Below are positions 1 through 9,078 of a DNA stretch of 64,000 nucleotides, piece after piece. The position numbers and the translations under genes are program-made. This stretch comes from G963556115 sp963666605 (GTDB taxonomy: Bacteria; Planctomycetota; SZUA-567): NCBI GenBank assembly GCA_965140405.1, contig OZ223208.1, positions 1,240,001 to 1,304,000 of the forward strand, given 5' to 3'. The notes under the pieces were generated by a model, which had not been told where the DNA came from, did no database searches, and worked only from the letters and a program-made list of their open reading frames with translations. Each line of letters begins with the position of its first letter. Within the stretch, counting starts at the first letter, position 1.

Positions 1-22
1 CATATTTAGCAGGAGGCTATTA

Positions 23-730
23 ATGAGTACGATTCAAGTCAGTGACAGGCGTGGTGGAGTCTACGAGGTCGTAATTACCTTTGGTTATGGTGAATGCGCA
101 CGTCTTCCATTTAATGCACTACGTAAGATCAATGCCCGCATTGATCAAATAAGAAATGGTGGCCTTAAAGCTACTGCCCAATTCAACCTTCGCAACACCA
201 AGGAATCTGCAAACTTTATTGAGACGCTTGATTTATTCGGTGAAGATGGTTCATTCGTCCACGGTTCTCCAGCAGATCCAGAGGATCTAAAGCAGGATCA
301 TTCAGAGGAAGAAGAAGAGTCGGACCTGCCTAGGGCGGCGGTAGTAAATGCGCAGATGAGTTCACCTGCGGTACCGTCGTCACCTGCAACTGATAGCAAC
401 AATTCAACAGAAACAGATTCTTCAAATCAAGAAGAAGCTGATGACCTTGAGATTGATGAAGGATTTGGAATTATTGCAAATGAGAACTGGAAAGAGCAAG
501 CTGAAGAAGCTGTTATTGCATCGCTCAGTGAGCATGAAAACAAAGCAGAGACAATTGCTCGCATTCAGAAAGTAGCAGGTGACAGATACACCGAAGAGAT
601 GGCCAGAGAGAAGATGGTCGCTCTCTTATGGGAAAAATTCCAGGACGAAGCCTATGTCGCAGCCTTCCTAAAGCGTCGTGATTGGGAAGATGTATCCGAG
701 GATGAAGTTCGTCAAGTAGCAGGCATGTAA
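23..730 (+). CDS. Unrecognised protein with acidic Ser/Glu linker
   Basis: A 235-residue protein I do not recognise. It reads as two compact parts joined by a disordered linker. Residues 1-85 mix beta and helical segments. Residues about 86-150 are rich in Glu, Asp, Ser, Pro and Thr and look unstructured. Residues about 150-235 are a charged helical region. There is no signal peptide or membrane segment, so it is probably cytoplasmic. A strong AGGAGG lies seven bases before the ATG. A hairpin follows the stop. The next gene runs the same way 76 bases on. No function can be assigned. Confidence 0.75.
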   Translation: MSTIQVSDRRGGVYEVVITFGYGECARLPFNALRKINARIDQIRNGGLKATAQFNLRNTKESANFIETLDLFGEDGSFVHGSPADPEDLKQDHSEEEEESDLPRAAVVNAQMSSPAVPSSPATDSNNSTETDSSNQEEADDLEIDEGFGIIANENWKEQAEEAVIASLSEHENKAETIARIQKVAGDRYTEEMAREKMVALLWEKFQDEAYVAAFLKRRDWEDVSEDEVRQVAGM

Positions 731-739
731 ATTTACGAT

Positions 740-769
740 GAGCCTCATTTTCAGCTTGAAGGTGAGGCT
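740..769 (+). terminator. Possible weak terminator hairpin
   Basis: A hairpin pairs GAGCCTCA (740-747) with TGAGGCT (763-769) around a 15-base loop, just after the preceding stop codon. No T-run follows, so it may only protect the 3' end or attenuate read-through into the TPR gene. Confidence 0.35.
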
Positions 770-806
770 TCATGTATAGGATCGCAAAGAAGGACAAACA
801 ACTAAT

Positions 807-1208
807 ATGGGACCATGTGATAGCGCACGCTTTGACAGCCTCAATGATAAAGAACGAAAACACCATACATTTATCGCTGAATTTTCTTTGGCGATATTAA
901 AGAAGCGCCCTTACCAATTCGAAGCCTTACAGAGTGCAGCTAATTCACTTACCTGCTTAGGCTACTACCAAGACGGTCTTATCTATGACCAACGTTTACG
1001 TGAACTCAAGGCATCCGATGCGTTGATTACTTACAATCTTGCATGCAGCTATGCACTTGTTAACGACACAGATAATGCATTAATTACACTTGAAGAAGCT
1101 ATCTGCCTTGGCTATCGCGACCACGAACATATGATCGAGGATCCAGATCTTTCGAACTTGAAGAGCGACCCCCGCTTTAATAAACTTCTTGAATTAACTC
1201 ACAAATAA
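807..1208 (+). CDS. Small TPR-repeat protein
   Basis: A 133-residue soluble protein with tetratricopeptide-like helical pairs. The segment around residues 50-100 (YDQRLRELKASDALITYNLACSYALV) has the Ala/Gly/Leu spacing of TPR helices. The C-terminal 'DPDLSNLKSDPRFNKLL' is the motif that often ends short TPR proteins. It is probably a protein-protein adaptor. Partner and role are unknown. The start is the ATG at 807, with a purine-rich AAGGA lying rather far upstream, so the exact start is moderately sure. Confidence 0.7.
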   Translation: MGPCDSARFDSLNDKERKHHTFIAEFSLAILKKRPYQFEALQSAANSLTCLGYYQDGLIYDQRLRELKASDALITYNLACSYALVNDTDNALITLEEAICLGYRDHEHMIEDPDLSNLKSDPRFNKLLELTHK

Positions 1209-1436
1209 AAACAGCTATATTCCTACTATAGGACATATATCAATTCATATATAAAAATGCACTCTACATATCTAAAACGCCAACAGTTATTTAATTATAT
1301 TCTTAGTATCAATATCAATATCCACTCCATGCAAGAATCATACTGTCATTCAATTATTCTTTAAAAACCTTTGGTAAAAACTTAACTACTTTACTACAAT
1401 ATACTTATTCATTAATTTTATAATAGAGGTAAGAAT

Positions 1437-1835
1437 ATGGCATACTACTGTAAATACTACAAATCGCCAGCAGCGACCGAACTCAGCAAAAAACTTGCAT
1501 CTACTCATGACACTTGGACTCCAGAAGCAGATATATTTGAGACCGCATCTGAGATTATAGCGATAATAAATCTTCCCGGAGTAGACGCAGCAGATATCGA
1601 ACTAGTTTTAGATAAGGAGCAACTCATTGTCACAGGCACTCGTAAGCTCGAACTCCCACACCTAATACAGTCATACATACAACTTGAAATAAGACATGGT
1701 AGATTCGAACGTATTCTAGACCTGCCATGTGAAGTTGATCTAGGCAAGGCAAATATAAGTAATGGAGTACTAGAGATAACCCTTCCCAAAACACCTAAGA
1801 ATACTGACAAAAGCAGAACAATAGCTATTGACTAA
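1437..1835 (+). CDS. Hsp20 family small heat-shock protein
   Basis: A 132-residue small heat-shock chaperone, an ATP-independent holdase that keeps unfolding proteins soluble. The alpha-crystallin domain covers most of the protein: it opens with 'PEADIFETASEIIAIINLPGV' and ends near 'NGVLEITLPK', followed by a short tail. The start is well supported by GAGGTAAG before the ATG at 1437. It sits directly upstream of lon on the same strand, which fits a protein quality-control block in which misfolded clients are held and then degraded. I saw no CIRCE element upstream. Confidence 0.93.
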   Translation: MAYYCKYYKSPAATELSKKLASTHDTWTPEADIFETASEIIAIINLPGVDAADIELVLDKEQLIVTGTRKLELPHLIQSYIQLEIRHGRFERILDLPCEVDLGKANISNGVLEITLPKTPKNTDKSRTIAID

Positions 1836-1925
1836 GAAAAGTATTACAATTATGAAGAATATGGTTATAATACCCAACAATATTATACCAATAAACTAAC
1901 GTAGCAATATAGCAGAAAGAATAGA

Positions 1926-4451
1926 ATGGCAAAGAAGAAGACCTCAAAAAAACAGAAGACGACTAGCAAGCGTGGCAAGCCTACGCAGAACGCTCGTATA
2001 AGCGAAGATGTTGTAATAGATATCAACAGCAATGTTATTGGAAATGACGAAAAGAATTTCAAAATTCCTTCAACGCTACCAGTCCTAGCCGCTAGTGATA
2101 TCGTACTTTATCCAGATATGATTGCACCACTCTCTATCGCACACGATCGTGATATGAAGATGATTGACCAATCTCTTATTGGTGACAAACTGATTGTAAT
2201 TGCGCCACTAGAGAGAGAGATGGAAGACAGCCAAGACACAGATGCTATACACAAAGTAGGTTGTGTTGCGGCAGTACTCAAAATGTTCAAGCTCCCAGAA
2301 GGTGAGATGCGCCTTCTGATACAAGGTCTTAGTCGGACAAGGATCAAAGATTATATCCAAGTAGAGCCACATGCAACAGCAAATATCGAAATCCTTAAGG
2401 AGACAGTAACCCGAAGTTTACAAGGCAAAGCTTTACTTAGTAGCATACGCACAGAATTCACAAAGCTTACAGATATTCTTCAGTTCCCAGAAGACATCAA
2501 AGTTACCGCTCACAACATCGATCACCCAGGACGTTTTAGTGATCTTGTTGCAAGTAATATTGATATAACTCATGAACAACGTCTAGAAATCCTTGACGAG
2601 ATGAATGTCATGAAGAGAATGGAAAAGCTCTCAGTAATGCTTGGTAAGAACATGCAGATTGTTGAACTTGGCAACCGCATCCAGCAGAGTGTCAAAGAAA
2701 GAATTGGCGATGGTCAACGTGAATACTTCCTACGTGAACAGTTAAAAGCCATCCGCAGTGAGCTAGGAGATGACGACGGCAACTACGAATTAGAAGAGAT
2801 GAGCAAAAAACTTGAAGATGCAAAATTACCTGAAGAAGCCAAGAAAGAAGCCAAGAGAGAGCTGAATAGACTTGAAAAGATGCAGTCTGGAAGTGCAGAA
2901 TACACTGTATCTATGACCTATCTTGATTGGATGGTGTCACTACCATGGAATATCGAGAGCAAGGATGAAATAAATATTTCCAAGGCACAACAGATACTAG
3001 ATGCAGACCACTACAATCTTAAAAAGGTAAAAGAACGAATAATTGAATACCTTGCTATCAAAAAGATCAATCCAGAAGGTAAGAGCCCAATCCTCTGCCT
3101 TGTTGGCCCTCCAGGAGTAGGCAAGACCTCGCTTGGCAAGAGTATTGCTAGAGCAATGGGTAGAAAATTTGTACGCCACTCACTCGGTGGAGTACGCGAT
3201 GAAGCAGAAATCAGAGGACACAGGCGCACATATATCGGTGCTCTTCCTGGACGCATCATACAAGGTCTACGACGTGCTGAATCTAGAAATCCAGTCTTCA
3301 TGCTTGACGAAATCGATAAGCTTGTTAGTGATATGAGAGGGGATCCAGCATCAGCACTGCTTGAAGCACTTGACCCTGAACAGAATAATGAATTCTCAGA
3401 TCATTATCTGGATGTGCATTTCGACCTTTCAAAGGTTGTCTTTATCGCTACGGCCAATACTGTAGACACCATACCAGATGCTCTTTACGACCGTATGGAA
3501 ATTATATCACTGCCAGGTTACTCTTCACTTGAAAAGCATGAAATAGCCAAACGCTATCTTATCCCACGAGTGCTAAAAAATCACGGCATAAAGCCTTCAC
3601 AGATAAAGTTCAACAAAAGCTCGATCGACCTTGTCATGCAGGGCTACACAAGAGAGTCTGGACTACGTTCATTAGAGAGAGAGCTTGCAACAGTTGTACG
3701 TAAGCTTGCCGTAAAGATTGCAAAGGGGCAGAAAGGTCCATATAAAGTAACAACAGACCTTGTCAGAAAGCTTTTAGGACCGGAAGATTTTACTAATGAA
3801 CGCATAAACCGCTCAAATACTGCTGGGGTTGCAGTTGGACTTGTCTGGACATCTGTAGGAGGTGATGTGCTATTTATTGAGTCTACTGCTATGCCGGGGA
3901 ACAAGAATATGCAGCTCACTGGTAGCCTAGGCGAGGTAATCAAAGAGTCAGCGAGCGCGGCACTATCTTGGATACGCACCCACTCAAAGGAACTTGGTAT
4001 AGATCCAGAGTTTTATGACAATACAGATATACATATACACTTCCCAGAAGGAGCCACTCCTAAAGACGGTCCATCAGCTGGTGTGACTCTAGTGACATCA
4101 CTTGTCAGTTTACTCCTAAACAAACGTGTCAAGTCTCGCCTTGCTATGACTGGTGAGATAACACTCAGAGGGAAGGTACTTGCTGTAGGTGGAATCAAAG
4201 AAAAGATGATAGGTGCACATTTAAGTGGTATAAAGGAGGTCATCCTCCCAAAACAAAACATGAAAGATCTCTACGACCTTCCCGCAGAGGTCAAGAATGG
4301 CATCAAGTTCTACCCTGTGGAGGAGGTTAGTGAAGTTCTGAAAATTGCCTTACCAACCGCATTTAAAACTAACGAGGCAAACAAAGTCAGGCCAAAGAAG
4401 AAGACAACAAAAAAGTCGATCAGTAATACAGAGAGCAAGGAAAGTAATTAG
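1926..4451 (+). CDS. lon: ATP-dependent protease Lon
   Basis: Lon protease of 841 residues, a cytoplasmic AAA+ serine protease that unfolds and degrades damaged or regulatory proteins. A Lys-rich N-terminal extension of about 40 residues precedes the LON substrate-binding domain (about 45-245). A coiled-coil region follows, then the AAA+ module with Walker A GPPGVGKT (Lys400), and the S16 protease domain. Catalytic Ser717 lies in PKDGPSAG, with Lys760 in GGIKEKM. The C-terminus has a Lys/Thr/Ser-rich tail. It follows hsp20 and precedes ppk2. In E. coli polyphosphate stimulates Lon, so the PPK2 neighbour may be functionally linked, but this is inference. Confidence 0.97.
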   Translation: MAKKKTSKKQKTTSKRGKPTQNARISEDVVIDINSNVIGNDEKNFKIPSTLPVLAASDIVLYPDMIAPLSIAHDRDMKMIDQSLIGDKLIVIAPLEREMEDSQDTDAIHKVGCVAAVLKMFKLPEGEMRLLIQGLSRTRIKDYIQVEPHATANIEILKETVTRSLQGKALLSSIRTEFTKLTDILQFPEDIKVTAHNIDHPGRFSDLVASNIDITHEQRLEILDEMNVMKRMEKLSVMLGKNMQIVELGNRIQQSVKERIGDGQREYFLREQLKAIRSELGDDDGNYELEEMSKKLEDAKLPEEAKKEAKRELNRLEKMQSGSAEYTVSMTYLDWMVSLPWNIESKDEINISKAQQILDADHYNLKKVKERIIEYLAIKKINPEGKSPILCLVGPPGVGKTSLGKSIARAMGRKFVRHSLGGVRDEAEIRGHRRTYIGALPGRIIQGLRRAESRNPVFMLDEIDKLVSDMRGDPASALLEALDPEQNNEFSDHYLDVHFDLSKVVFIATANTVDTIPDALYDRMEIISLPGYSSLEKHEIAKRYLIPRVLKNHGIKPSQIKFNKSSIDLVMQGYTRESGLRSLERELATVVRKLAVKIAKGQKGPYKVTTDLVRKLLGPEDFTNERINRSNTAGVAVGLVWTSVGGDVLFIESTAMPGNKNMQLTGSLGEVIKESASAALSWIRTHSKELGIDPEFYDNTDIHIHFPEGATPKDGPSAGVTLVTSLVSLLLNKRVKSRLAMTGEITLRGKVLAVGGIKEKMIGAHLSGIKEVILPKQNMKDLYDLPAEVKNGIKFYPVEEVSEVLKIALPTAFKTNEANKVRPKKKTTKKSISNTESKESN

Positions 4452-4486
4452 TATTACAACTCAACTACCCTATAGGAGTATGAGAA

Positions 4487-5314
4487 ATGAGTAAGACAGA
4501 TGAAGTGAAGTTTATAGAAAAATACCGAGTACACTCTGGAAACAAGGCTAAGCTTAATGATATAGCTACAAGTGAAAAGCCGCCTATGAAGCGAAAAGAA
4601 GGGGATGAGTTCCTTGCAGAAATACATGAAGAACTCAAGCTACTACAGAATAGACTCTACGCAGAGAGTAAAAAATCACTACTCGTTGTAATCCAAGCAA
4701 TGGATACAGGCGGCAAAGACGGCACGATCAGAAAGGTCTTCGGTCCACTCAACCCTCAAGGGGTACGTGTGCACTCATTCAAGCAACCTAACACAAAGGA
4801 GGTTGCACATGACTTCTTATGGAGAATTCATTCATGCACACCAAAACATGGCATGATTACTATTTTCAATCGCTCACACTATGAGGATGTACTCGTTCAG
4901 CGCGTTCACAAGCTCGTAGATGAGAAGATCCTAGACAGAAGGTACGATCATATCAATAACTTCGAATATCTCTTACATGACAGCAATACTCATGTTATTA
5001 AATTATTTTTACACATCTCTAAAGATGAGCAACGAAAACGCATACAAGCTAGGCTGGATACACCTGAAAAGAACTGGAAGTTTACAACAGCAGATATTGC
5101 TGAACGTAAATTCTGGAATAGCTATATGAACACCTATGAAATAGCTCTAAATAAATGCTCTACCAAGCACGCGCCATGGTATATAATCCCAGCTGACAAG
5201 AAGTGGTGGAGAAATATTATTATTGCCCGCATTCTCCGCTCACATTTAGAAGCCCTAAACTGTGAATTTCCTGCACCAGAAGCCAATCTCGATAAAGTGA
5301 TTATTCCTGATTAA
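4487..5314 (+). CDS. ppk2: Polyphosphate kinase 2 family protein
   Basis: A single-domain PPK2 family enzyme of 275 residues, which transfers phosphate between polyphosphate and nucleotides. The P-loop motif MDTGGKDGT is at residues 72-80. A Walker B-like segment follows around SHYEDVLVQRVH, and an Arg-rich lid around RIQARLDTPEKNWKF. Length matches one-domain PPK2 enzymes. Whether it acts on AMP, ADP or GDP cannot be read from the sequence. AGGAG precedes the ATG. It lies 35 bases after lon and is probably co-transcribed. A strong hairpin terminator follows. Confidence 0.93.
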   Translation: MSKTDEVKFIEKYRVHSGNKAKLNDIATSEKPPMKRKEGDEFLAEIHEELKLLQNRLYAESKKSLLVVIQAMDTGGKDGTIRKVFGPLNPQGVRVHSFKQPNTKEVAHDFLWRIHSCTPKHGMITIFNRSHYEDVLVQRVHKLVDEKILDRRYDHINNFEYLLHDSNTHVIKLFLHISKDEQRKRIQARLDTPEKNWKFTTADIAERKFWNSYMNTYEIALNKCSTKHAPWYIIPADKKWWRNIIIARILRSHLEALNCEFPAPEANLDKVIIPD

Positions 5315-5336
5315 CAAATAACACTTAGCTTTTATA

Positions 5337-5376
5337 TTTATTAGAGCCTGTCTTTTTTAAGACAGGCTCTAATAAA
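5337..5376. terminator. Bidirectional terminator between ppk2 and the ABC permease
   Basis: A perfect 18-bp stem (5337-5354 with 5359-5376) closed by a TTTT loop sits between the convergent ends of ppk2 and the permease gene. The flanking A/T tracts allow termination in both directions. Confidence 0.9.
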
Positions 5377-5381
5377 TGATA

Positions 5382-6371
5382 CTAAGAATCTTTATTGATT
5401 GCGCCCAGAACATGCTTAGTCCGCCTGTTCTTTGACCAAATATCATAAACAACAGCCAGCGCAATAATTGCACCTCGGGTTATTTGCTGCAAATATGAGT
5501 TTACACTAGCAAGATTCATGATGTTATTTAAGAAACCGACAATAAATGCCCCAGCCAATGTGCCACCAGCAGTTCCGATTCCACCGGAGAAACTTGTTCC
5601 TCCAATAATTGAGGATGTCAACGCTTGGAATTCAAAGTTTACAGCACCATTAGGTAACCCTGCATTTACTCTAGACATAAAGAGCACCCCAGCGATCCCA
5701 ACAAAGACTCCATTAATAATAAACGCAGTCATCTTACTCTTATTAACATTAATTCCAGAAGCATTTGCAGCTTCCTCATTACCGCCTATTGCATACAATG
5801 ATCTACCAAAACAAGTATGCCGTAGAATGTACCAAGTCAAAATTAATATTACAGCCAGAATGATCACAGGGATTGGGATATAATATATAGATCCTTGCCC
5901 AATTTTAGCATACTCCTTGATCTGCAAAATATTCTGCCCATTTGTATAATACAGAGCTGCTCCTCTAGCCATAGCCAACATAGATAGAGTCGCAATAAAT
6001 GGTGGCGCCTTCAAACGAGTAATCAATACCCCATTAATAATATTACAAATAACTGCTACCACAATTGCAACAAGGATAGCAAGTGTAATTGAACCAGTCA
6101 TTTTGAATACCGATACCGACAGCACTCCAGACAAAGCTAATACAGATCCTGATGACAGATCAATCATACCACAAATGATCAATATTGTTTCACCAAAAGC
6201 TAGAATAGTAGTAACAGATATCTGCCTTGATACATTTGTAATATTACGAGTTGAAAAGAAATTAGAATTAATTATGCAACACAGAACAAACAACATAATA
6301 AGTACTAGATAGATGCTATATTTTTTTGTTATAAGTGACCATACCCTTGATAAACTATTTGAATTACTCAC
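5382..6371 (-). CDS. Sugar ABC transporter permease (RbsC/XylH type)
   Basis: A 329-residue integral inner-membrane permease of the carbohydrate-uptake-2 (CUT2) ABC family. It has about eight to ten hydrophobic helices. Family motifs seen include 'IDLSSGSVLALSGVL', 'GGNEEAANASGI' (the cytoplasmic EAA-like loop) and the C-terminal 'LTSSIIGGTSFSGGIGTAGGTLAGAFIVG'. The GTG start overlaps the ATPase stop by one base (TAGTG) and has AGGAGG upstream, so the two are translationally coupled. It should work with the ATPase and binding protein upstream in the same operon. The substrate is probably a pentose, hexose or polyol. Confidence 0.93.
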   Translation of the reverse strand: MSNSNSLSRVWSLITKKYSIYLVLIMLFVLCCIINSNFFSTRNITNVSRQISVTTILAFGETILIICGMIDLSSGSVLALSGVLSVSVFKMTGSITLAILVAIVVAVICNIINGVLITRLKAPPFIATLSMLAMARGAALYYTNGQNILQIKEYAKIGQGSIYYIPIPVIILAVILILTWYILRHTCFGRSLYAIGGNEEAANASGINVNKSKMTAFIINGVFVGIAGVLFMSRVNAGLPNGAVNFEFQALTSSIIGGTSFSGGIGTAGGTLAGAFIVGFLNNIMNLASVNSYLQQITRGAIIALAVVYDIWSKNRRTKHVLGAINKDS

Positions 6372-7885
6372 TATTTTGTCGCCTCCTGTCTTTCAAAGCC
6401 CGTTGCAAGCCTCATGATTTTTTCTTGTGAAAAATCACCCCTTTTTAACTCCCCAACAATCTCACCCTTGGACATAACATATATCCTGTCACACATTCCA
6501 ATCAACTCTGGCAGTTCGGATGAAATCATAATCAGAGATTTCTCTTCTTCTACCAAAGATCCCATTAATTTATATATTTCATACTTTGCTCCAACATCAA
6601 TACCCCTTGTCGGTTCATCAAGGATCAATATTTGCGGATCACATATCATCCATTTAGCAAGCAAAACCTTCTGTTGATTTCCCCCACTGAGAGCTTCAAT
6701 AGTTGTTTCATACGAAGGGGTCTTCACATTCATTTTCTTACACATCTTACGTGTTGTATCATCCTCTAGCTTACGATGAAGTCTACCACTATAAAAGAAT
6801 TTTTTAAGATTTGAAAGCGTCGCATTCTCACGCACACTACGTACTGGAATAATCCCGTATCTTCTCCTATCTTCTGTAAGCATTGCTAGTCCTGCCTTGA
6901 TGCTCTCTCTCACACTTTTGATCGGTGTTTCCTTTTTATTGATTTCGATTACACCTTGGTCATACTCATCCAGACCGAACAAGCTCCGCATAACCTCGGT
7001 TCTTCCTGCACCCATAAGACCTGCAAAGCCAACGATCTCTCCTCTGTTAAGAGTAAAGTTGATATTTTTAAAATACCTCTTACTTGTGAAGTTTCTCACT
7101 TTGAGAATTGTCTCACCGATGACCGCATCATTCTTAGGAAACTCACTATCAATATCTCTGCCAACCATCAAATTTATTACAGTATTAATATCTAGGTCGT
7201 CCTTATCACTTGTTTGCACAACAGTACCATCTCTAAGGACTGTAATCTCATCAGCAATCTTAAAAATTTCATCCATCTTATGAGAAATATATATTATGCT
7301 TGTACCTCTAGACTTTAATTCATCAATTTTCATGAACAATCTCTCTATCTCTTTATAAGTTATAGCAGAGGTTGGTTCATCCATAATTATAATTTTTGAC
7401 TCATGTGATATTGCCTTGATAATCTCAAGCATCTGTATATCGGATACGGACAGTTCACTCAATGTTGTAGTTGGAGAATAGGATAAACCTTCTTCCCTTA
7501 AAAGAGACAGAGTTCTTTTTCTAATTTCATTCCAATCTACCCGTCCATATTTTGTAGTAGGAAGGTTTCCTAAAAATAAACTCTCTTCGATTGTCATATC
7601 AGGAATATAATTTAGTTCCTGAAATATCATAGATATACCGAGCTCTCTTGCATGCTGTGGGTCAGTTATTTTCTCGTATTTTTCATTTACATAAATCTTA
7701 CCCTTATCAGGTTTATATATTCCATTAATTATCTTCATTAGAGTCGACTTACCAGCACCGTTCTCACCGCAAAGCACATGCACAGTACCCTCTTTGACTG
7801 AGAAGTTAATATTATCGAGTGCTTTAACCCCTGGAAATGATTTCTCGATCGATTCCACTCTCAATATATTTGTAGAACTATTCAT
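6371..7885 (-). CDS. Sugar ABC transporter ATPase (RbsA/MglA type)
   Basis: A 504-residue duplicated ABC ATPase that powers CUT2 sugar uptake. The first half has Walker A GENGAGKST, a signature near 'LSVSDIQMLEI' and Walker B IIIMDEPTSA. The second half lacks a full P-loop, as is normal in this family, but keeps the signature LSGGNQQKV and 'ILILDEPTRGIDVGAK'. Length is standard. It is coupled to the downstream permease. Two hairpins separate it from the binding-protein gene, which should make the binding protein more abundant than the membrane components. Confidence 0.95.
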   Translation of the reverse strand: MNSSTNILRVESIEKSFPGVKALDNINFSVKEGTVHVLCGENGAGKSTLMKIINGIYKPDKGKIYVNEKYEKITDPQHARELGISMIFQELNYIPDMTIEESLFLGNLPTTKYGRVDWNEIRKRTLSLLREEGLSYSPTTTLSELSVSDIQMLEIIKAISHESKIIIMDEPTSAITYKEIERLFMKIDELKSRGTSIIYISHKMDEIFKIADEITVLRDGTVVQTSDKDDLDINTVINLMVGRDIDSEFPKNDAVIGETILKVRNFTSKRYFKNINFTLNRGEIVGFAGLMGAGRTEVMRSLFGLDEYDQGVIEINKKETPIKSVRESIKAGLAMLTEDRRRYGIIPVRSVRENATLSNLKKFFYSGRLHRKLEDDTTRKMCKKMNVKTPSYETTIEALSGGNQQKVLLAKWMICDPQILILDEPTRGIDVGAKYEIYKLMGSLVEEEKSLIMISSELPELIGMCDRIYVMSKGEIVGELKRGDFSQEKIMRLATGFERQEATK

Positions 7886-7905
7886 ATATTTCTCTCTAAA
7901 ATAAA

Positions 7906-7983
7906 AGCCTCATCTATAAAAAAGTATGAGGCTAGATAATAATTATAAATGGTGGTATTATTTCAGTTATAGTACCACCATTT
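7906..7983 (-). promoter_or_regulatory. Two intercistronic hairpins after the binding-protein gene
   Basis: Two stem-loops fill the gap between binding protein and ATPase. The first met by transcription is an 11-bp perfect stem (7947-7957 with 7973-7983). The second is an 8-bp stem (7906-7913 with 7926-7933) followed on the minus strand by a T-rich tract. Such elements commonly stabilise binding-protein mRNA and partly terminate transcription before the membrane genes. Confidence 0.65.
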
Positions 7984-7999
7984 GTTTAAATGCTAATTC

Positions 8000-8938
8000 C
8001 TACTGGATCGCTCCTGTTTTCTTATGCATTTCAATATACTTATCAACGTTATCCTGTGTAACAAGTGGGTTTCCAATATCAACGTTTATTGTTTTTTCTT
8101 CACCCTTGAATAGTTTATCAAGAGTAGAAAGAATTAGTGCTGCAAGATCATTCGCACTCTGTAGACATGTAGAGGTCATAAGACCATCTTTAATCAATAA
8201 ACATGCTTCAGCAGTACCATCTACACCATATGCAAGTGTATTCTTAAACTTTGGGTTATCCTTGATTACTTCGATAGCACCAGCACACATATTATCATTC
8301 ATTGATATGATTGCATCAATTTGATCATTAGACTGTACCCAGTCCTCCATAAGACTCATTGCTTCATCTTTATTCCAGTTTGCAATCTGCTCTCCAACGA
8401 TTGTAACGTCAGGTCTCTTATCAAAGAACTCTTTTTGCCAACTTAAACGGCGTTCATCTGCATGGAAGTTTCCTGGAGGTCCTTTCAAAACAACAACCTT
8501 AGCATTCTTTGGAATCTGTTTTACTGCAGCGCTAGCATTTACTGCCGCCTGCTTATATGGGTCAGCATCTACAGATGAAGCTCCATCAATACCAGCAATA
8601 CGTGCATTGGTAGTAAGGCAGATGATCCCTGCTTCTACTACTTTTTCTGCATATGGTCTCTGTGATTCACCGTTATTTGGCTGAATTACAATTGCATCAA
8701 AGTTGTTAATTATCGCATTTTCAATAAGTGAATTCTCTGTATAGTCATCTGCTTGACCATCAAATAATGTTACTTCTATATCTGGATACTTATCCGCTTC
8801 TTCCTTTATTGAATTAGCTAGCCATGCCGCAAATGAATCACCTTGCGCTCTTGCAATATATGCTACCTTCTTAACACCAGCTTGTGATACGCTAGTGAGA
8901 AGCAACACTGCAAGACATAACAACATCAACTTTTTCAT
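8000..8938 (-). CDS. Periplasmic sugar-binding protein of the ABC transporter
   Basis: A 312-residue periplasmic substrate-binding protein of the RbsB-like type (Peripla_BP_4 fold). A signal peptide MKKLMLLCLAVLLLTSVSQAG is cleaved around the SQA site. The mature part shows family landmarks such as 'DGQADDYTENSLIENAI', 'DAIVIQPNNGES' and 'GVDGTAEACLLIKDG'. An in-frame codon eight residues upstream exists, but GGAGG lies eight bases before the ATG at 8938 and the signal peptide begins there. It delivers sugar to the downstream ATPase-permease pair. The ligand is unknown. The adjacent polyol-type dehydrogenase hints at a sugar alcohol or related sugar. Confidence 0.93.
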   Translation of the reverse strand: MKKLMLLCLAVLLLTSVSQAGVKKVAYIARAQGDSFAAWLANSIKEEADKYPDIEVTLFDGQADDYTENSLIENAIINNFDAIVIQPNNGESQRPYAEKVVEAGIICLTTNARIAGIDGASSVDADPYKQAAVNASAAVKQIPKNAKVVVLKGPPGNFHADERRLSWQKEFFDKRPDVTIVGEQIANWNKDEAMSLMEDWVQSNDQIDAIISMNDNMCAGAIEVIKDNPKFKNTLAYGVDGTAEACLLIKDGLMTSTCLQSANDLAALILSTLDKLFKGEEKTINVDIGNPLVTQDNVDKYIEMHKKTGAIQ

Positions 8939-8957
8939 CCGAAATCCTCCATAATAA

Positions 8958-8973
8958 TGCAATAATTATCGCA
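8958..8973. promoter_or_regulatory. Imperfect dyad upstream of the binding-protein gene
   Basis: TGCAATAATTATCGCA is a 16-base inverted repeat with one mismatched pair, 20 bases before the binding-protein start. It could be an operator, but no regulator can be tied to it and AT-rich dyads occur by chance. Confidence 0.25.
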
Positions 8974-9078
8974 TAACAAACAACAAACAAAACAAACAAC
9001 TAAATCAACACACATTGTTTTAGCTCTTATAAAATATTTTTACATCTATTTATATCGCAACTAATTCGAATACAACTT

